Shown here piece after piece: positions 43,381 through 51,529 of a stretch of DNA of 64,000 nucleotides; the stretch's first letter is position 1, and each line of letters begins with the position of its first letter. A model generated the notes under the pieces. It saw only the letters and a program-made list of their open reading frames with translations, had not been told where the DNA came from and ran no database searches. The translations under genes and the position numbers were made by a program. The DNA is from JBARKJ01 sp963698885. Its GTDB lineage: Bacteria > Nitrospirota > JACRHJ01. The stretch is from positions 53,100 through 117,099 of the forward strand of contig CAVOSJ010000001.1 of the NCBI GenBank assembly GCA_963698885.1, given 5' to 3'.

Positions 43381-43416
43381 CTTTTGTTTCTTTTCTTTTC
43401 CGTAAAAGAAAAGAAA
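43381..43416. repeat. Degenerate copy C of the dispersed hairpin repeat
   Basis: CTTTTGTTTCTTTTCTTTTC followed by CGTAAAAGAAAAGAAA gives a 13-bp stem at 43387-43416 resembling hairpin 2 of copies A and B, including the preceding CTTTTG. The first hairpin is missing. It lies between the divergent hydroxylase and msrB genes. Confidence 0.45.
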
Positions 43417-43478
43417 GGTTCCTAAAAATATAACATAACCAACAAATGTTATAATAAACTAAAAAAGAGGAGGACCAG

Positions 43479-44015
43479 ATGAAATTTTCGGCGGCGATAC
43501 TGGCGCTTGCGGCGCTTGTCGTATGCTCATGCTCGGGCAAAGCTGTGCCAGGCAGTGCTCCGGCTGCGGGAGGGCCGCATGCGATAAGGGTTTATTCACT
43601 CGAAAAGAAAGGATATATCATGTCAGAGAAGGTAATAAAATCAGACGATGAGTGGCGTAAGCTGCTCACGCCGGAGCAGTTCCACGTGGCGAGGGAAGCG
43701 GGTACGGAACCGGCATTCGAGAACGCCTACTGGGACAACCACGAAAAAGGGATATATAAATGCGTCTGCTGCGGACTCGACCTGTTCAGTTCCGACGCCA
43801 AGTACGATTCCAAGACCGGGTGGCCGAGCTTCTGGCAGCCGATAGCGAAAGAAAACGTATATACGAAAATCGATAAAGGGTTTTTTGTCACGAGGACGGA
43901 GGTGCTTTGCAGCAGGTGTGACGCGCACCTGGGCCATGTATTCGACGACGGCCCCGCGCCCACCGGCCTTCGCTACTGCATGAACTCCGCGGCGCTTAAA
44001 TTCGTGAAGGAATAA
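43479..44015 (+). CDS. msrB: Lipoprotein peptide-methionine (R)-S-oxide reductase MsrB
   Basis: A lipoprotein signal (ALAALVVCSC, first Cys of CSCSG) precedes a full MsrB domain: EKVIKSDDEWRKLLTPEQFHVAREAGTEPAF, the zinc Cys pairs CVCCG and CSRCDAH, the TGWPSFWQP motif and the catalytic Cys in RYCMNSAALKF. It reduces methionine-R-sulfoxide in proteins. Most MsrB are cytoplasmic; the lipobox implies a membrane-attached periplasmic or outer-membrane form that would repair envelope proteins, with electrons from an unseen donor. The alternative start at MSEKVIKSDD (43620) would give a cytoplasmic enzyme; the hydrophobic N-terminus and the AAGAGGAGG site before 43479 favour the longer one. Confidence 0.9.
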   Translation: MKFSAAILALAALVVCSCSGKAVPGSAPAAGGPHAIRVYSLEKKGYIMSEKVIKSDDEWRKLLTPEQFHVAREAGTEPAFENAYWDNHEKGIYKCVCCGLDLFSSDAKYDSKTGWPSFWQPIAKENVYTKIDKGFFVTRTEVLCSRCDAHLGHVFDDGPAPTGLRYCMNSAALKFVKE

Positions 44016-44179
44016 AAAGGAATAAAAAAAACAATGAGCAAGGAATTTTAATTCTTTCCCTTATCGGAGGTTATTGCTCTTTCGAGTTTTGGCCTCTTTA
44101 CGGTTCCGAATTTATTCCTCACTCATTAATTACTATTCTACCACCGCCCCGGAATTTGTCAAATCGGACAAACCCGGAG

Positions 44180-46072
44180 TCAATCACGCTCCGGGATATC
44201 CATCGCCGCAAGGAACTCATCCTGGAAGTCCGGCTCCATCGCTATCTCCATGTACTTAAGCTTCCTCGCTTCCCTTTCGGCCTCTTCCCTTTTTCCCGTG
44301 TTTATGAGCGCCATTACCGCGCCGTCTCCCGCCGCGTTCCCCACGGCGTAAATATTGTCCAGGGCGCACTCCGGGAACATCCCGATGGTCAGCGCCGATT
44401 CCTTGTTTATATAGCTTCCGAACGCGCCCGCGAGTATCACCTTATCGACTTTTTCCACGCCCATCTTCCGCATAAGAAGCTTCGCGCCGGCGTAAAGCGC
44501 CCCCTTGGCGAGCTGGACTGCCCGCACGTCCGCCTGGGTAATCGTTATGTCGGTCTCAAGGGCTGTCTCGTCCTTCCAGGCAAGGACATATTCGGGCTTT
44601 CCCCTGGCGTCCCTCCTTACCCTGCCCCCTCTGCCCACCGTACCCCCCTCGTCCGGGTCCATTACGAGCCTGCCGGTCTTGTCGATTATACCGGCCCTGA
44701 AAAGCCCGGCCACGGCGTCTATAACCCCGGAGCCGCAGAGGCCTTTGGCCTTCGCGCCGCCGATTACCTTGAAGGAAGGCTCCTTTGTCGAGGGGTCTAT
44801 TCTCACGCTCTCTATCGCGCCTCTCGCGGCCCGCATCCCGAACTTTATCTGCGCCCCCTCGAAGGCCGGGCCGGTGGCGCAGGATGCGGAAGATATGCCG
44901 TCTTTGTTGCCAAGCAGCAGCTCCCCGTTCGTGCCGATGTCTATTATCAGCACTTTTTCGTCTGACTTGTACGGCTCCTCGGCTATCAGGACGCCGACAT
45001 TGTCCGGTCCGACAAACCCCGCCACCACCGGGAGGACGTGGATGTACGAGGACGGGTTGATGTCTATGCCGAGGTCGCGCGCCTTTACGTCCATGGGCCG
45101 CTCCAATGCCGGGACGAACGGGGCGACGCCTATGTTTGCCGGGTCTATGCGAAGGAAAATATGGTGCATGACGGTATTGAAGACAACCGTCATGTCCACG
45201 ACAGAATGCCCGCCGCCGATGCCGGAAGTCAGCCTGTCGATTATCCCGTTTACGCATTCCCTGATTGCCGCCTGCATGACCGCGAGGCCGTCCGGGTTCG
45301 ACATGGCGTAAGTGATCCTGGACATCACGTCTTCGCCGTAGGCGACCTGCGGGTTGATGGCGGACTCCGTCGCCACTACCTTTCCGGTGACAAGGTCGCA
45401 GAGGTACCCGGCCACGGTGGTGGTGCCGACGTCAACCGCGAGCCCGTAAGCGGACGGGGCAAACCCGGGCTCCAGTTTTACTATCTCTTTCCCGCTCCAT
45501 ACCGTAACGGTAACGTTCCACTCGCCTTTTCTTAACGTATCCTGAATGCCCTTCAGGACCGAATAATCAACCGACAGGGGGGATAGCCCATACTGCGCCT
45601 GAAGGGCATTTTGAAGGCGTTCCTGGTCTCCCTCGCCCATGTCCTGCAACGACGGGGGAGTCAACTGGACGAAGTATTTTCTCGCGGCAGGCTGTACGGC
45701 TACTACTGAAACCTCACGCGCGCCCTTTCGCACTATCTGTTTCCCGGCCCTGGACGCCTCGGGCACGAAGATCTTCACGTCTCCATGCAAATGGCAAAAG
45801 CAGGCGAGCCTCGCGCCGGGGCCGTCCGAGGGGGCGATAAATTTCTTTTCCGAATCGGTCAAACCGCTTAAATGGGACATCTTCGAGTCTATGCCGTCTT
45901 TCTCGAATTTGCCCTCTTCCACCCGCACCTTGCACTTGCCGCAGACACCCTTGCCGCCGCAGATACTCTCCAGGCCCGCGCCAAGAAGGCGCGCCGCATC
46001 TAACAGTGTGGCCCCGTCGTTTATCTCGCCGTTTTTGCCGGACGGCTGGAAGATGACCTTATGTTTTTTCAT
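44180..46072 (-). CDS. RACo-like ASKHA ATPase with N-terminal 2Fe-2S ferredoxin domain (corrinoid-protein reductive activator)
   Basis: The 630-residue protein starts with a plant-type 2Fe-2S domain (Cys38, Cys44, Cys47 in ICGGKGVCGKC, and the pair near residue 91 in LACFC). A linker follows, then a DUF4445 ASKHA ATPase core with the phosphate-binding loops GLAVDVGTTTVAGYL and LIIDIGTNGELLLGN, ATGPAFEGAQIKFGMRAARGAIE, GLCGSGVIDAVAGL and AGAFGSYINKESALTIG. This is the architecture of RACo and its relatives, which use ATP to reduce inactive Co(II) corrinoid proteins to Co(I) in methyl-transfer systems of anaerobes. No corrinoid protein or methyltransferase is adjacent, so the partner is unknown. 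Single-gene unit. Confidence 0.9.
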   Translation of the reverse strand: MKKHKVIFQPSGKNGEINDGATLLDAARLLGAGLESICGGKGVCGKCKVRVEEGKFEKDGIDSKMSHLSGLTDSEKKFIAPSDGPGARLACFCHLHGDVKIFVPEASRAGKQIVRKGAREVSVVAVQPAARKYFVQLTPPSLQDMGEGDQERLQNALQAQYGLSPLSVDYSVLKGIQDTLRKGEWNVTVTVWSGKEIVKLEPGFAPSAYGLAVDVGTTTVAGYLCDLVTGKVVATESAINPQVAYGEDVMSRITYAMSNPDGLAVMQAAIRECVNGIIDRLTSGIGGGHSVVDMTVVFNTVMHHIFLRIDPANIGVAPFVPALERPMDVKARDLGIDINPSSYIHVLPVVAGFVGPDNVGVLIAEEPYKSDEKVLIIDIGTNGELLLGNKDGISSASCATGPAFEGAQIKFGMRAARGAIESVRIDPSTKEPSFKVIGGAKAKGLCGSGVIDAVAGLFRAGIIDKTGRLVMDPDEGGTVGRGGRVRRDARGKPEYVLAWKDETALETDITITQADVRAVQLAKGALYAGAKLLMRKMGVEKVDKVILAGAFGSYINKESALTIGMFPECALDNIYAVGNAAGDGAVMALINTGKREEAEREARKLKYMEIAMEPDFQDEFLAAMDIPERD

Positions 46073-46182
46073 TGAAAGCCCCGGTTGAAGTTACGATAAT
46101 ATCATTTTATGAAAGAACTTAAAAGGCAAAGTCAACCTAAAGCCCTGCTGACAAAATCCCCCGCAAATGGTATCGTTTTTTT

Positions 46183-46668
46183 ATGGACACTAAATTAATC
46201 AGGAAAGAACTGCTCGCGCTGATGCTGGGCGGCAACGCCCATATGGATTTCGACTTCGCCGTATCGGATTTTCCCATGACGGACATCAACAAAAAAATCC
46301 CGAACGCCAGCTATACCGTCTGGCACCTGCTCGAGCACATGCGTATTGCCCAATGGGATATCCTGGACTTTGTACAGGACAAAGACCACGTCTCGCCGGA
46401 CTTCCCCGACGGATACTGGCCGCCGGAGGGCGAGAAGGCGACCCCCGCGAAATGGAAAAAGACGGTACAGGGGTTCAAGGCGGACCTGAAGGCGCTGGCG
46501 GCCATGGCGCGCAGCCCGAAGACGGACCTCTTTGCGCCCATACCACACGCCGAAGGGTATACGGTCTTACGGGAGATACTGCTTGCGGCGGACCACAACG
46601 CATTCCATATAGGAGAACTGGCTGCGCTCCGGCGCGCGCTGGACATGAAGCCGGTAAAAGAATATTGA
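46183..46668 (+). CDS. DinB/YfiT-like putative metalloprotein
   Basis: The 161-residue protein is a four-helix-bundle DinB-type protein: SYTVWHLLEHMRIAQWDILDFV carries one pair of His ligands, and the C-terminal AADHNAFHIGELAALRRAL carries the other, the usual three-His metal site. Family members include thiol-dependent transferases and damage-inducible proteins of unknown role. Its TGA (46666-46668) overlaps the TTG start of the YihY-like gene by four bases, so the two are translationally coupled. The substrate cannot be inferred. Confidence 0.85.
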   Translation: MDTKLIRKELLALMLGGNAHMDFDFAVSDFPMTDINKKIPNASYTVWHLLEHMRIAQWDILDFVQDKDHVSPDFPDGYWPPEGEKATPAKWKKTVQGFKADLKALAAMARSPKTDLFAPIPHAEGYTVLREILLAADHNAFHIGELAALRRALDMKPVKEY

Positions 46669-48039
46669 AACCTACACTTCCAAAGGCGTATCGCTTCCTC
46701 GCGGAGGAAGTCTGGAACCTGGACGAAAGCACGCTCAAAAGACACGAGGCGTATCTTGTAAAGGCATGGAAATTAATTTATCTGACCGCGCGGCAGTTCA
46801 CGGATTTCCAACTCGCCCTGCGCGCTATGAGCCTCGTCTTCACCACCCTTCTCTCCATCGTCCCGTTACTTGCGGTAAGTTTCTCGGTCTTAGCTGCGTT
46901 CGGGGTGCATAACCAGGTCGCTCCCATGCTGAACAAGTTCCTGGCCCCCCTGGGGCCGCAGGGAGGGGAGATAACCCAGAGGATAGAACAGTACATCGGC
47001 AGGATGAAGGTCGGGGTGCTGGGCGTCATCGGTCTGTCGCTTCTCTTTTATACGGTCATAGGGGTCATATACAAGATAGAAGAGGCGCTGAACTACATCT
47101 GGAGGGTGAGGAAGCCGAGGAGCTTATCCAGGAGGTTCAGCGAGTACCTGAGCATACTGCTCGTGGGGCCTATACTGATGTTCTCGGCGATAGGCCTGAC
47201 CGCCTCCCTTAAGAGCAACACGCTGGTGCGAGAGATCGCCGCTATCGGTCCGTTCGGCGTCGTATATATTTTCCTTGGCCGACTGATCCCGTACATCATG
47301 ACGTGCGCGGTCTTCACGCTCATCTATATCCTGCTGCCCAATACGAAAGTAAAGTTCACCTCCGCCCTTGCGGGCGGGATATTCGCCGGAGTCGCATGGG
47401 AGATAACCGGATGGGCGTTCGCCACGTTTGTAGTATCTTCCGGCAACTATTCCGCGATCTACGCGGGTCTCGCCATTGTCGTACTTTTCATGATGTGGCT
47501 TTACTGGAGCTGGCTCATATTCCTGGTCGGCGGCTCGGTCTCTTTTTTCTATCAATACCCGCGGTACGCGAGCCTGAAACAGACGCCGGAGGCCTTAAGC
47601 GGAAGCCTGAAAGAGAAGCTGTCCGTCCTGGTAATGTACCTGGTCGGATATAATTTTTATTTCGGGAAGCCGCCCTGGACGCTGGCTACCCTGTCCGGCC
47701 GGTTGAGGCTCCCGCCGGATATCGTGCAGGACACTATCGCAATCCTGGAGGGTGAAAAGCTTATTTATGAAACGGGTGAAGAGGGGGCCGGGTACCTGCC
47801 CGGAAAAGATATCGAGAACATAACCGTGAAAGAACTGATGTCGGCATGCCAGGAGGGCCGGGGAAGAGGCCTTCGCCCGGCTTGCAAGGGGGGACGCGCA
47901 CGAGGTGGACGCGCTTCTTTTGCAAATGGAAGAAAAAATATCGGACGCCTCGGGCGGCCGGACGATAAAGGACCTGGTCATCTCGGGCCAGGAGACGAAG
48001 AAAGGCCCTGCTGCCAAAAATTCAGGGCCGGCAAAATAG
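46665..48039 (+). CDS. YihY/virulence factor BrkB family membrane protein, with one frameshift
   Basis: The start is TTG at 46665, overlapping the stop of the DinB-like gene (TTGA); earlier codons in this frame are antisense-like noise. The protein has six hydrophobic helices in the BrkB/YihY pattern: ALRAMSLVFTTLLSIVPLLAVSFSVLA, VGVLGVIGLSLLFYTVIGVIYKIEEALNYIW, LLVGPILMFSAIGL, FLGRLIPYIMTCAVFTLIYILLPN, FAGVAWEITGWAFATFV and AIVVLFMMWLYWSWLIFLVGG. A soluble winged-helix-like C-terminal tail follows. Near the GGGG at 47860-47863 the frame shifts; deleting one G gives EEAFARLARGDAHEVDALLLQ and a stop at 48037-48039, ahead of the terminator. Function of the family is unclear. Confidence 0.85.
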
Positions 48040-48057
48040 CCGGCCCCGTGCGGAACC

Positions 48058-48090
48058 GCAAGGGAGGACACGGCGTCCTCCCTTGCTTTT
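48058..48090 (+). terminator. Rho-independent terminator after the YihY-like gene
   Basis: GCAAGGGAGGA and TCCTCCCTTGC form an 11-bp stem (48058-48086) with a seven-base loop, followed by TTTT. It lies 19 bases after the repaired stop and just before the convergent thiolase gene. Confidence 0.9.
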
Positions 48091-48092
48091 AG

Positions 48093-49127
48093 TTATCTCG
48101 CCCTTTCGATTATCATCGCGATGCCCTGTCCGCCGCCGATGCACAGTGACGCAAGGCCCAGCGACGCGTCTCTGCGCACCATCTCGTAAATCAAAGTCAC
48201 CAGTATCCTCGCGCCGCTTGCGCCCACCGGGTGGCCGATTGCGATAGCCCCGCCGTTTACGTTCACCCTGTCCATATCCCAGCCCATCTCGCGCCGGACC
48301 TGTATGGACTGGGAGGCGAAGGCCTCGTTGACCTCTATGACGTTAAGGTCGTTTACGCCGATGTTCGCCTTGGCAAGGAGGGCCTTGCACGCGGTGATGG
48401 GGCCAAGCCCCATGAACGCCGGGTCGAGCGCGGAGGCCTGCGAGGCCAGTATCCTGAAAGCCCAGGGCGGGTTCATCTCTGCCAGCATCCTCTTCGATAC
48501 AACCGCCACGGCGGCGGCTCCGTCGTTTATCCCCGACGCGTTACCCGCGGTTATGGTGCCGTCCGTCTTGAAGGCGGGTCTTAACTTCGAGAGGTTCTCG
48601 ACCGTCGTGCCGAACCTGGGATGCTCGTCGGTATCGAATATCTTGTCTTCTCCGCGTTCCTGCTTTACCCGTACCGGCACGATTTCATCCTTGAAAATGC
48701 CCTCCTTTATGGCGTTCTCCGTCTTCTGCTGGGAGAGCGCGGCGAACTCGTCCTGCTCTTTTCGGGTAATGTGATATTTCTCGGCGACGTTTTCGGCGGT
48801 TATGCCCATGTGGCAGTCGTAGAAGTTGTCCCAGAGCGCGTCGTTAACCAGCGTGTCTATCATCTCCGCGTTGCCGAGCCTCTGTCCCCACCTCATCGAG
48901 CGGGAGATAAAGGGCGCGTTTGTCATGCTCTCCATTCCGCCGGCGATGACGATATCGGAACCCTCCGCCACGATAGCCTGACCCGCCAGCGCCACGGCCT
49001 TCAACCCCGAGCCGCAGACCTTGTTCACGGTAAAGGAGGGTATATTCTCCGGAAGGCCCGCGAGTATTGCCGACTGACGCGCCGGGTTCTGCCCCAGGCC
49101 CGCCTGGATGACGTTGCCCATTATCAC
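48093..49127 (-). CDS. Acetyl-CoA acetyltransferase (beta-ketothiolase), main part
   Basis: This 344-residue frame begins within the enzyme (MIMGNVIQAGLGQNPARQSA). It has the acyl-binding Cys in NKVCGSGLKAVALA, the motif GGMESMTNAPF, and the C-terminal catalytic His and Cys in NGGAIAIGHPVGASG and SLCIGGGQGIAM. The missing first 45 residues are encoded immediately upstream (49147-49275) in another frame. Removing one A from the AAA at 49154-49156 (TTT on the plus strand) reconnects them through INPAQTNEVIMGNV. It condenses two acetyl-CoA to acetoacetyl-CoA, the first step of PHB synthesis, consistent with the neighbouring reductase-like and PHA synthase genes. Gene symbol phaA would fit the context. 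Confidence 0.9.
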   Translation of the reverse strand: MIMGNVIQAGLGQNPARQSAILAGLPENIPSFTVNKVCGSGLKAVALAGQAIVAEGSDIVIAGGMESMTNAPFISRSMRWGQRLGNAEMIDTLVNDALWDNFYDCHMGITAENVAEKYHITRKEQDEFAALSQQKTENAIKEGIFKDEIVPVRVKQERGEDKIFDTDEHPRFGTTVENLSKLRPAFKTDGTITAGNASGINDGAAAVAVVSKRMLAEMNPPWAFRILASQASALDPAFMGLGPITACKALLAKANIGVNDLNVIEVNEAFASQSIQVRREMGWDMDRVNVNGGAIAIGHPVGASGARILVTLIYEMVRRDASLGLASLCIGGGQGIAMIIERAR

Positions 49128-49146
49128 TTCGTTCGTCTGCGCCGGG

Positions 49147-49275
49147 TTAATGCTTTGCCCGGTTAATAATCTCCTTGACGACTATCGTGCCAAGCTCCAC
49201 CGCGTTCATGGGCGTAAGCGAGCCGTTGAACCTTCCGACCGCCGTCCTGACAGCGCCGATTATGTATGCTTCCAT
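49147..49275 (-). pseudogene. N-terminal fragment of the thiolase, separated by a frameshift
   Basis: The 42 residues MEAYIIGAVRTAVGRFNGSL... to KEIINRAK are the standard thiolase N-terminus, including the RTAVGRFNGSL motif, and run into a TAA in this frame. They belong with 48093-49127; the full gene would be 48093-49275 and encode about 394 residues, the usual thiolase length. Confidence 0.85.
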
Positions 49276-49290
49276 TAGCTCCTCGCATAA

Positions 49291-49392
49291 GACCGTTACT
49301 TTTCTTTCGAGAAAGAAAAGTAACACAAAAGAAAGCTGGACAGTTTAACCGTTTTTGGCTCCACCTTTTTCCGCAAAAAGGTGGAAAAGATT
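49291..49392. repeat. Dispersed double-hairpin repeat, copy B (inverted relative to copy A)
   Basis: Contains hairpin 2 (49295-49324, GTTACTTTTCTTTC/GAAAGAAAAGTAAC), CACAAAAGAAAGCTGGACAG, TTTTTGGC, and hairpin 1 (49361-49384, CCACCTTTTT/AAAAAGGTGG). The reverse complement matches copy A over about 60 bases with only a few differences, while hairpin 1 has diverged with compensating changes that keep it paired. It fills the gap between the second reductase gene and the thiolase, on the same strand. Confidence 0.8.
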
Positions 49393-50136
49393 TTAGATTC
49401 GCATGCCGCCGTCAACTTCGAGGACGCGGCCGTTAAAGAACTCGTTCTCCAGCACGAACCGGACCGCCTGGGAAATATCCTCCGTCTCGCCCAGCCTACC
49501 CACGGGTATGTTGGCGATGACTTTCTCCATCACGTCCGGCCGGACGTCCTTCACCATGTCCGTGTTGACATAGCCCGGCGCGATCGAGCTGACCCGGATG
49601 CCGAACCTCGACAACTCTTTCGCCCAGGTCACCGTCATGGCATCGACCGCGGATTTGGAGGCCGAGTAGTTCGTCTGCCCCAGGTTCCCCGCGCGGCAGA
49701 TGGACGAGATGTTGATGATTATGCCCTTCACGCCGTCCTTCACCATGTAATAAGCCGCTTCCCTGGCGCAGAGGAATACGCCCGTCAGGTTGACGTTTAT
49801 TACGCGCTCCCAGTTGGAGAACGGGAACTTCGCGATTTCGTCGCCCTTCTTCTTGATGAACAGCGCGTCGGCCGTTATGCCCGCGTTGTTTATCACTATG
49901 TCCGGGGCGCCGAATTCGGCCGCGTACGAACTGAAGAATTCCTCGACCTGTTTTTCGTCTCCGACATCGACCGCGGCTCCGGGTATCCCGAACTCTTTGT
50001 GGAGTTCGTCTATATTATCCTGCGTGCGGCCGATGACGTAAGGACTTGCGCCGAGACCTTTCAAGGTCTGCGCGATCTTCTTCCCAAGACCTCTGCTCCC
50101 GCCCGTCACAATTGCTTTTTTTCCTGCAATGTTCAT
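49393..50136 (-). CDS. SDR-family acetoacetyl-CoA reductase-like protein, copy 1
   Basis: The 247-residue short-chain dehydrogenase has the cofactor motif TGGSRGLGKKIA, NNAGITADALF, the catalytic Ser in NISSICRAGNLGQTNYSASK and the Tyr-x3-Lys in the same segment, then VSSIAPGYVNTDMV and the C-terminal VDGGMRI. It is highly similar to its tandem neighbour and to FabG/PhaB proteins. Within a PHA locus a role as NAD(P)H-dependent acetoacetyl-CoA reductase is likely, giving 3-hydroxybutyryl-CoA. The 21-base gap to the neighbour places both in one operon, with copy 2 first. FabG activity cannot be excluded. Confidence 0.85.
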   Translation of the reverse strand: MNIAGKKAIVTGGSRGLGKKIAQTLKGLGASPYVIGRTQDNIDELHKEFGIPGAAVDVGDEKQVEEFFSSYAAEFGAPDIVINNAGITADALFIKKKGDEIAKFPFSNWERVINVNLTGVFLCAREAAYYMVKDGVKGIIINISSICRAGNLGQTNYSASKSAVDAMTVTWAKELSRFGIRVSSIAPGYVNTDMVKDVRPDVMEKVIANIPVGRLGETEDISQAVRFVLENEFFNGRVLEVDGGMRI

Positions 50137-50157
50137 TGCCCTGCCCTCCTACATAAT

Positions 50158-50901
50158 TTAGATCCTCATCCCCCCATCCACCTCAAGTACTCTGCCGGTG
50201 TAGAACTCGTTCCTGATGATGAACTCTACCGCGTACGATATCTCCTCCATCTCGCCCAGGCGTCCGAGCGGGATGTTCTGGATAATCTTGTCGAGCATCT
50301 CCGGGCGTATCTTAGCCACCATTTCTGTGTTGATATACCCGGGCGCGATTGCCCCGACACGGATACCGTACTTCGCCAGCTCCTTGGCCCATGTGACCGT
50401 CATGGCGTCCACGGCCGATTTAGCCGCGGAGTAATTCGTCTGTCCGACATTGCCCGCGCGGGATATGGACGAGATGTTTATAATCACGCCCTTCACCCCG
50501 TTCTTTACCATGTGGTACGCCGCCTCCCTGGCGCAGAAGAACACCCCGAACAGGTTGATCTTTATTACCCTCTCGGCGTTGCCTGCCGGGAACCTGATTA
50601 CCTCTCCCTCTTTCTTCTTTATGAAAAGGGCGTCCGCGGTGATGCCCGCGTTATTTATCATGACGTCGGGAGTGCCGTTCTCGGCAGTGTACTTCTCCAG
50701 GAAATCCACGACCTGTTTCTCGTCCGATACGTCCACGACCATGCCCGGTATGCCGGAATCGTTTTTCATGGCGTCCAGGTTCGCCTGGTCCACGTCAAGG
50801 ATAAAAGGCCGCGCCCCCAGTTTTTTAAGGTCGAGCGCGAACCGCTTGCCCATGCCCCTGCCGCCGCCGGTTATGATTATTTTTTTTTCCGCGATTTCCA
50901 T
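50158..50901 (-). CDS. SDR-family acetoacetyl-CoA reductase-like protein, copy 2
   Basis: This 247-residue paralogue matches copy 1 over its full length: TGGGRGMGKRFA cofactor loop, NNAGITADALFIKKKEGEVIRFPAGN, catalytic NISSISRAGNVGQTNYSAAK, VGAIAPGYINTEMVAKIRPE and VDGGMRI. It lies first in the minus-strand operon, with promoter-like sequences at 50936-50964 and a GGAGGTGA ribosome-binding site. The sites TTGTGC-N17-TATAAT precede it. The two copies probably arose by tandem duplication and may differ in cofactor (NADH against NADPH) or substrate; the cofactor loop differs slightly (GGSRGLG against GGGRGMG). Confidence 0.85.
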   Translation of the reverse strand: MEIAEKKIIITGGGRGMGKRFALDLKKLGARPFILDVDQANLDAMKNDSGIPGMVVDVSDEKQVVDFLEKYTAENGTPDVMINNAGITADALFIKKKEGEVIRFPAGNAERVIKINLFGVFFCAREAAYHMVKNGVKGVIINISSISRAGNVGQTNYSAAKSAVDAMTVTWAKELAKYGIRVGAIAPGYINTEMVAKIRPEMLDKIIQNIPLGRLGEMEEISYAVEFIIRNEFYTGRVLEVDGGMRI

Positions 50902-50935
50902 TTGCGGTCACCTCCGTGTTTTGAATATCTGCAAT

Positions 50936-50964
50936 ATTATATCGCCTCATTTGAATAAGCACAA
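50936..50964 (-). promoter_or_regulatory. Sigma-70-type promoter for the two reductase genes
   Basis: On the minus strand TTGTGC (50964-50959), a 17-base spacer and TATAAT (50941-50936), about 35 bases before the ATG at 50901. Confidence 0.6.
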
Positions 50965-51018
50965 ACCGGGCCGGGGCTATAATAGATACTTGTTTATAAG
51001 GGCTTAAAACTGGGCGTT

Positions 51019-51046
51019 TTGACAGGCGTTGACCATCGGCTATACT
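51019..51046 (+). promoter_or_regulatory. Sigma-70-type promoter for the phasin/PhaE/PhaC operon
   Basis: TTGACA (51019-51024), 16-base spacer, TATACT (51041-51046). The downstream GCGGAGG at 51076-51082 and ATG at 51087 fit it; an ATG at 51054 would be almost leaderless, so 51087 is favoured as the real start. Confidence 0.7.
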
Positions 51047-51086
51047 TAAAACGATGGGGAGCGAGTTGACCACCAGCGGAGGCAAA

Positions 51087-51514
51087 ATGTTCAGTCCCGA
51101 GGTCTACAAACAAATGATGGACCTTTTTTCGAACCCTCTTTTCAAGAAGAGTCTCTTCGACTTCAACTCAAAGATGCAGACGGAGGGGATAGAGGCGGCG
51201 AAGAAGTTCTGGAACATGAATCCCGCGAAGGACAGTTTCCCTTTCGGGCCGGAGATGTTCGAGAAGATGGCGGATTTTTATATAATCCTCGGCTTCATGC
51301 CCCATTACAAATACGACGAGGTCGTGAAGGAGAAGGAGGGGCTTAAGAAGGAGAACGAATTCTTAAGGGAAACATCAAGCAGCTTCAGATGAACCTGTTC
51401 AGCGAGGCGGGGGAAAGGGCGCAGAAAGTCTGGGAGTCCATCATCTCCAAACAGTTCGAGATGAACAAGGACTTATCACAAAATATCCTCGAGCTATTTA
51501 AAGGGCTCAAATAA
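51087..51514 (+). CDS. PHA-locus small helical protein (phasin/PhaE-like), with one frameshift
   Basis: From ATG 51087 (after GGAGG) the protein reads MFSPEVYKQMMDLFSNPLFKKSL and shows amphipathic helices (FNSKMQTEGIEAAKKFWNMNPAKD, EKMADFYIILGFMPHYKYDEVVKEKEGLKKENEFL). Adding one A at the AAA 51370-51372 continues it as IKQLQMNLFSEAGERAQKVWESIISKQFEMNKDLSQNILELF to a stop at 51512-51514; without it the frame ends prematurely at 51392. The completed protein of about 142 residues resembles phasin-type or PhaE-related granule proteins, rich in helices and lacking Cys. It is the first gene of the operon. Confidence 0.65.
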
Positions 51515-51529
51515 AACCGGAGGTGGAAA

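Noticed and set aside
44156..44965. Plus-strand frame of 269 codons opposite the RACo-like gene
   Set aside because: Antisense shadow with no recognisable motifs; the minus strand is clearly coding.
46353..46664. Extended N-terminus of the YihY-like frame back to 46353
   Set aside because: This part lies in another frame of the DinB-like gene and encodes a Gly/Arg-rich sequence unlike the family; TTG 46665 fits better.
49381..50958. Long plus-strand open frame of about 525 codons opposite the two reductase genes
   Set aside because: It is the mirror of two strongly conserved dehydrogenases, is full of His, Arg, Asp and Leu as expected for antisense of GC-rich genes, and shows no domain.
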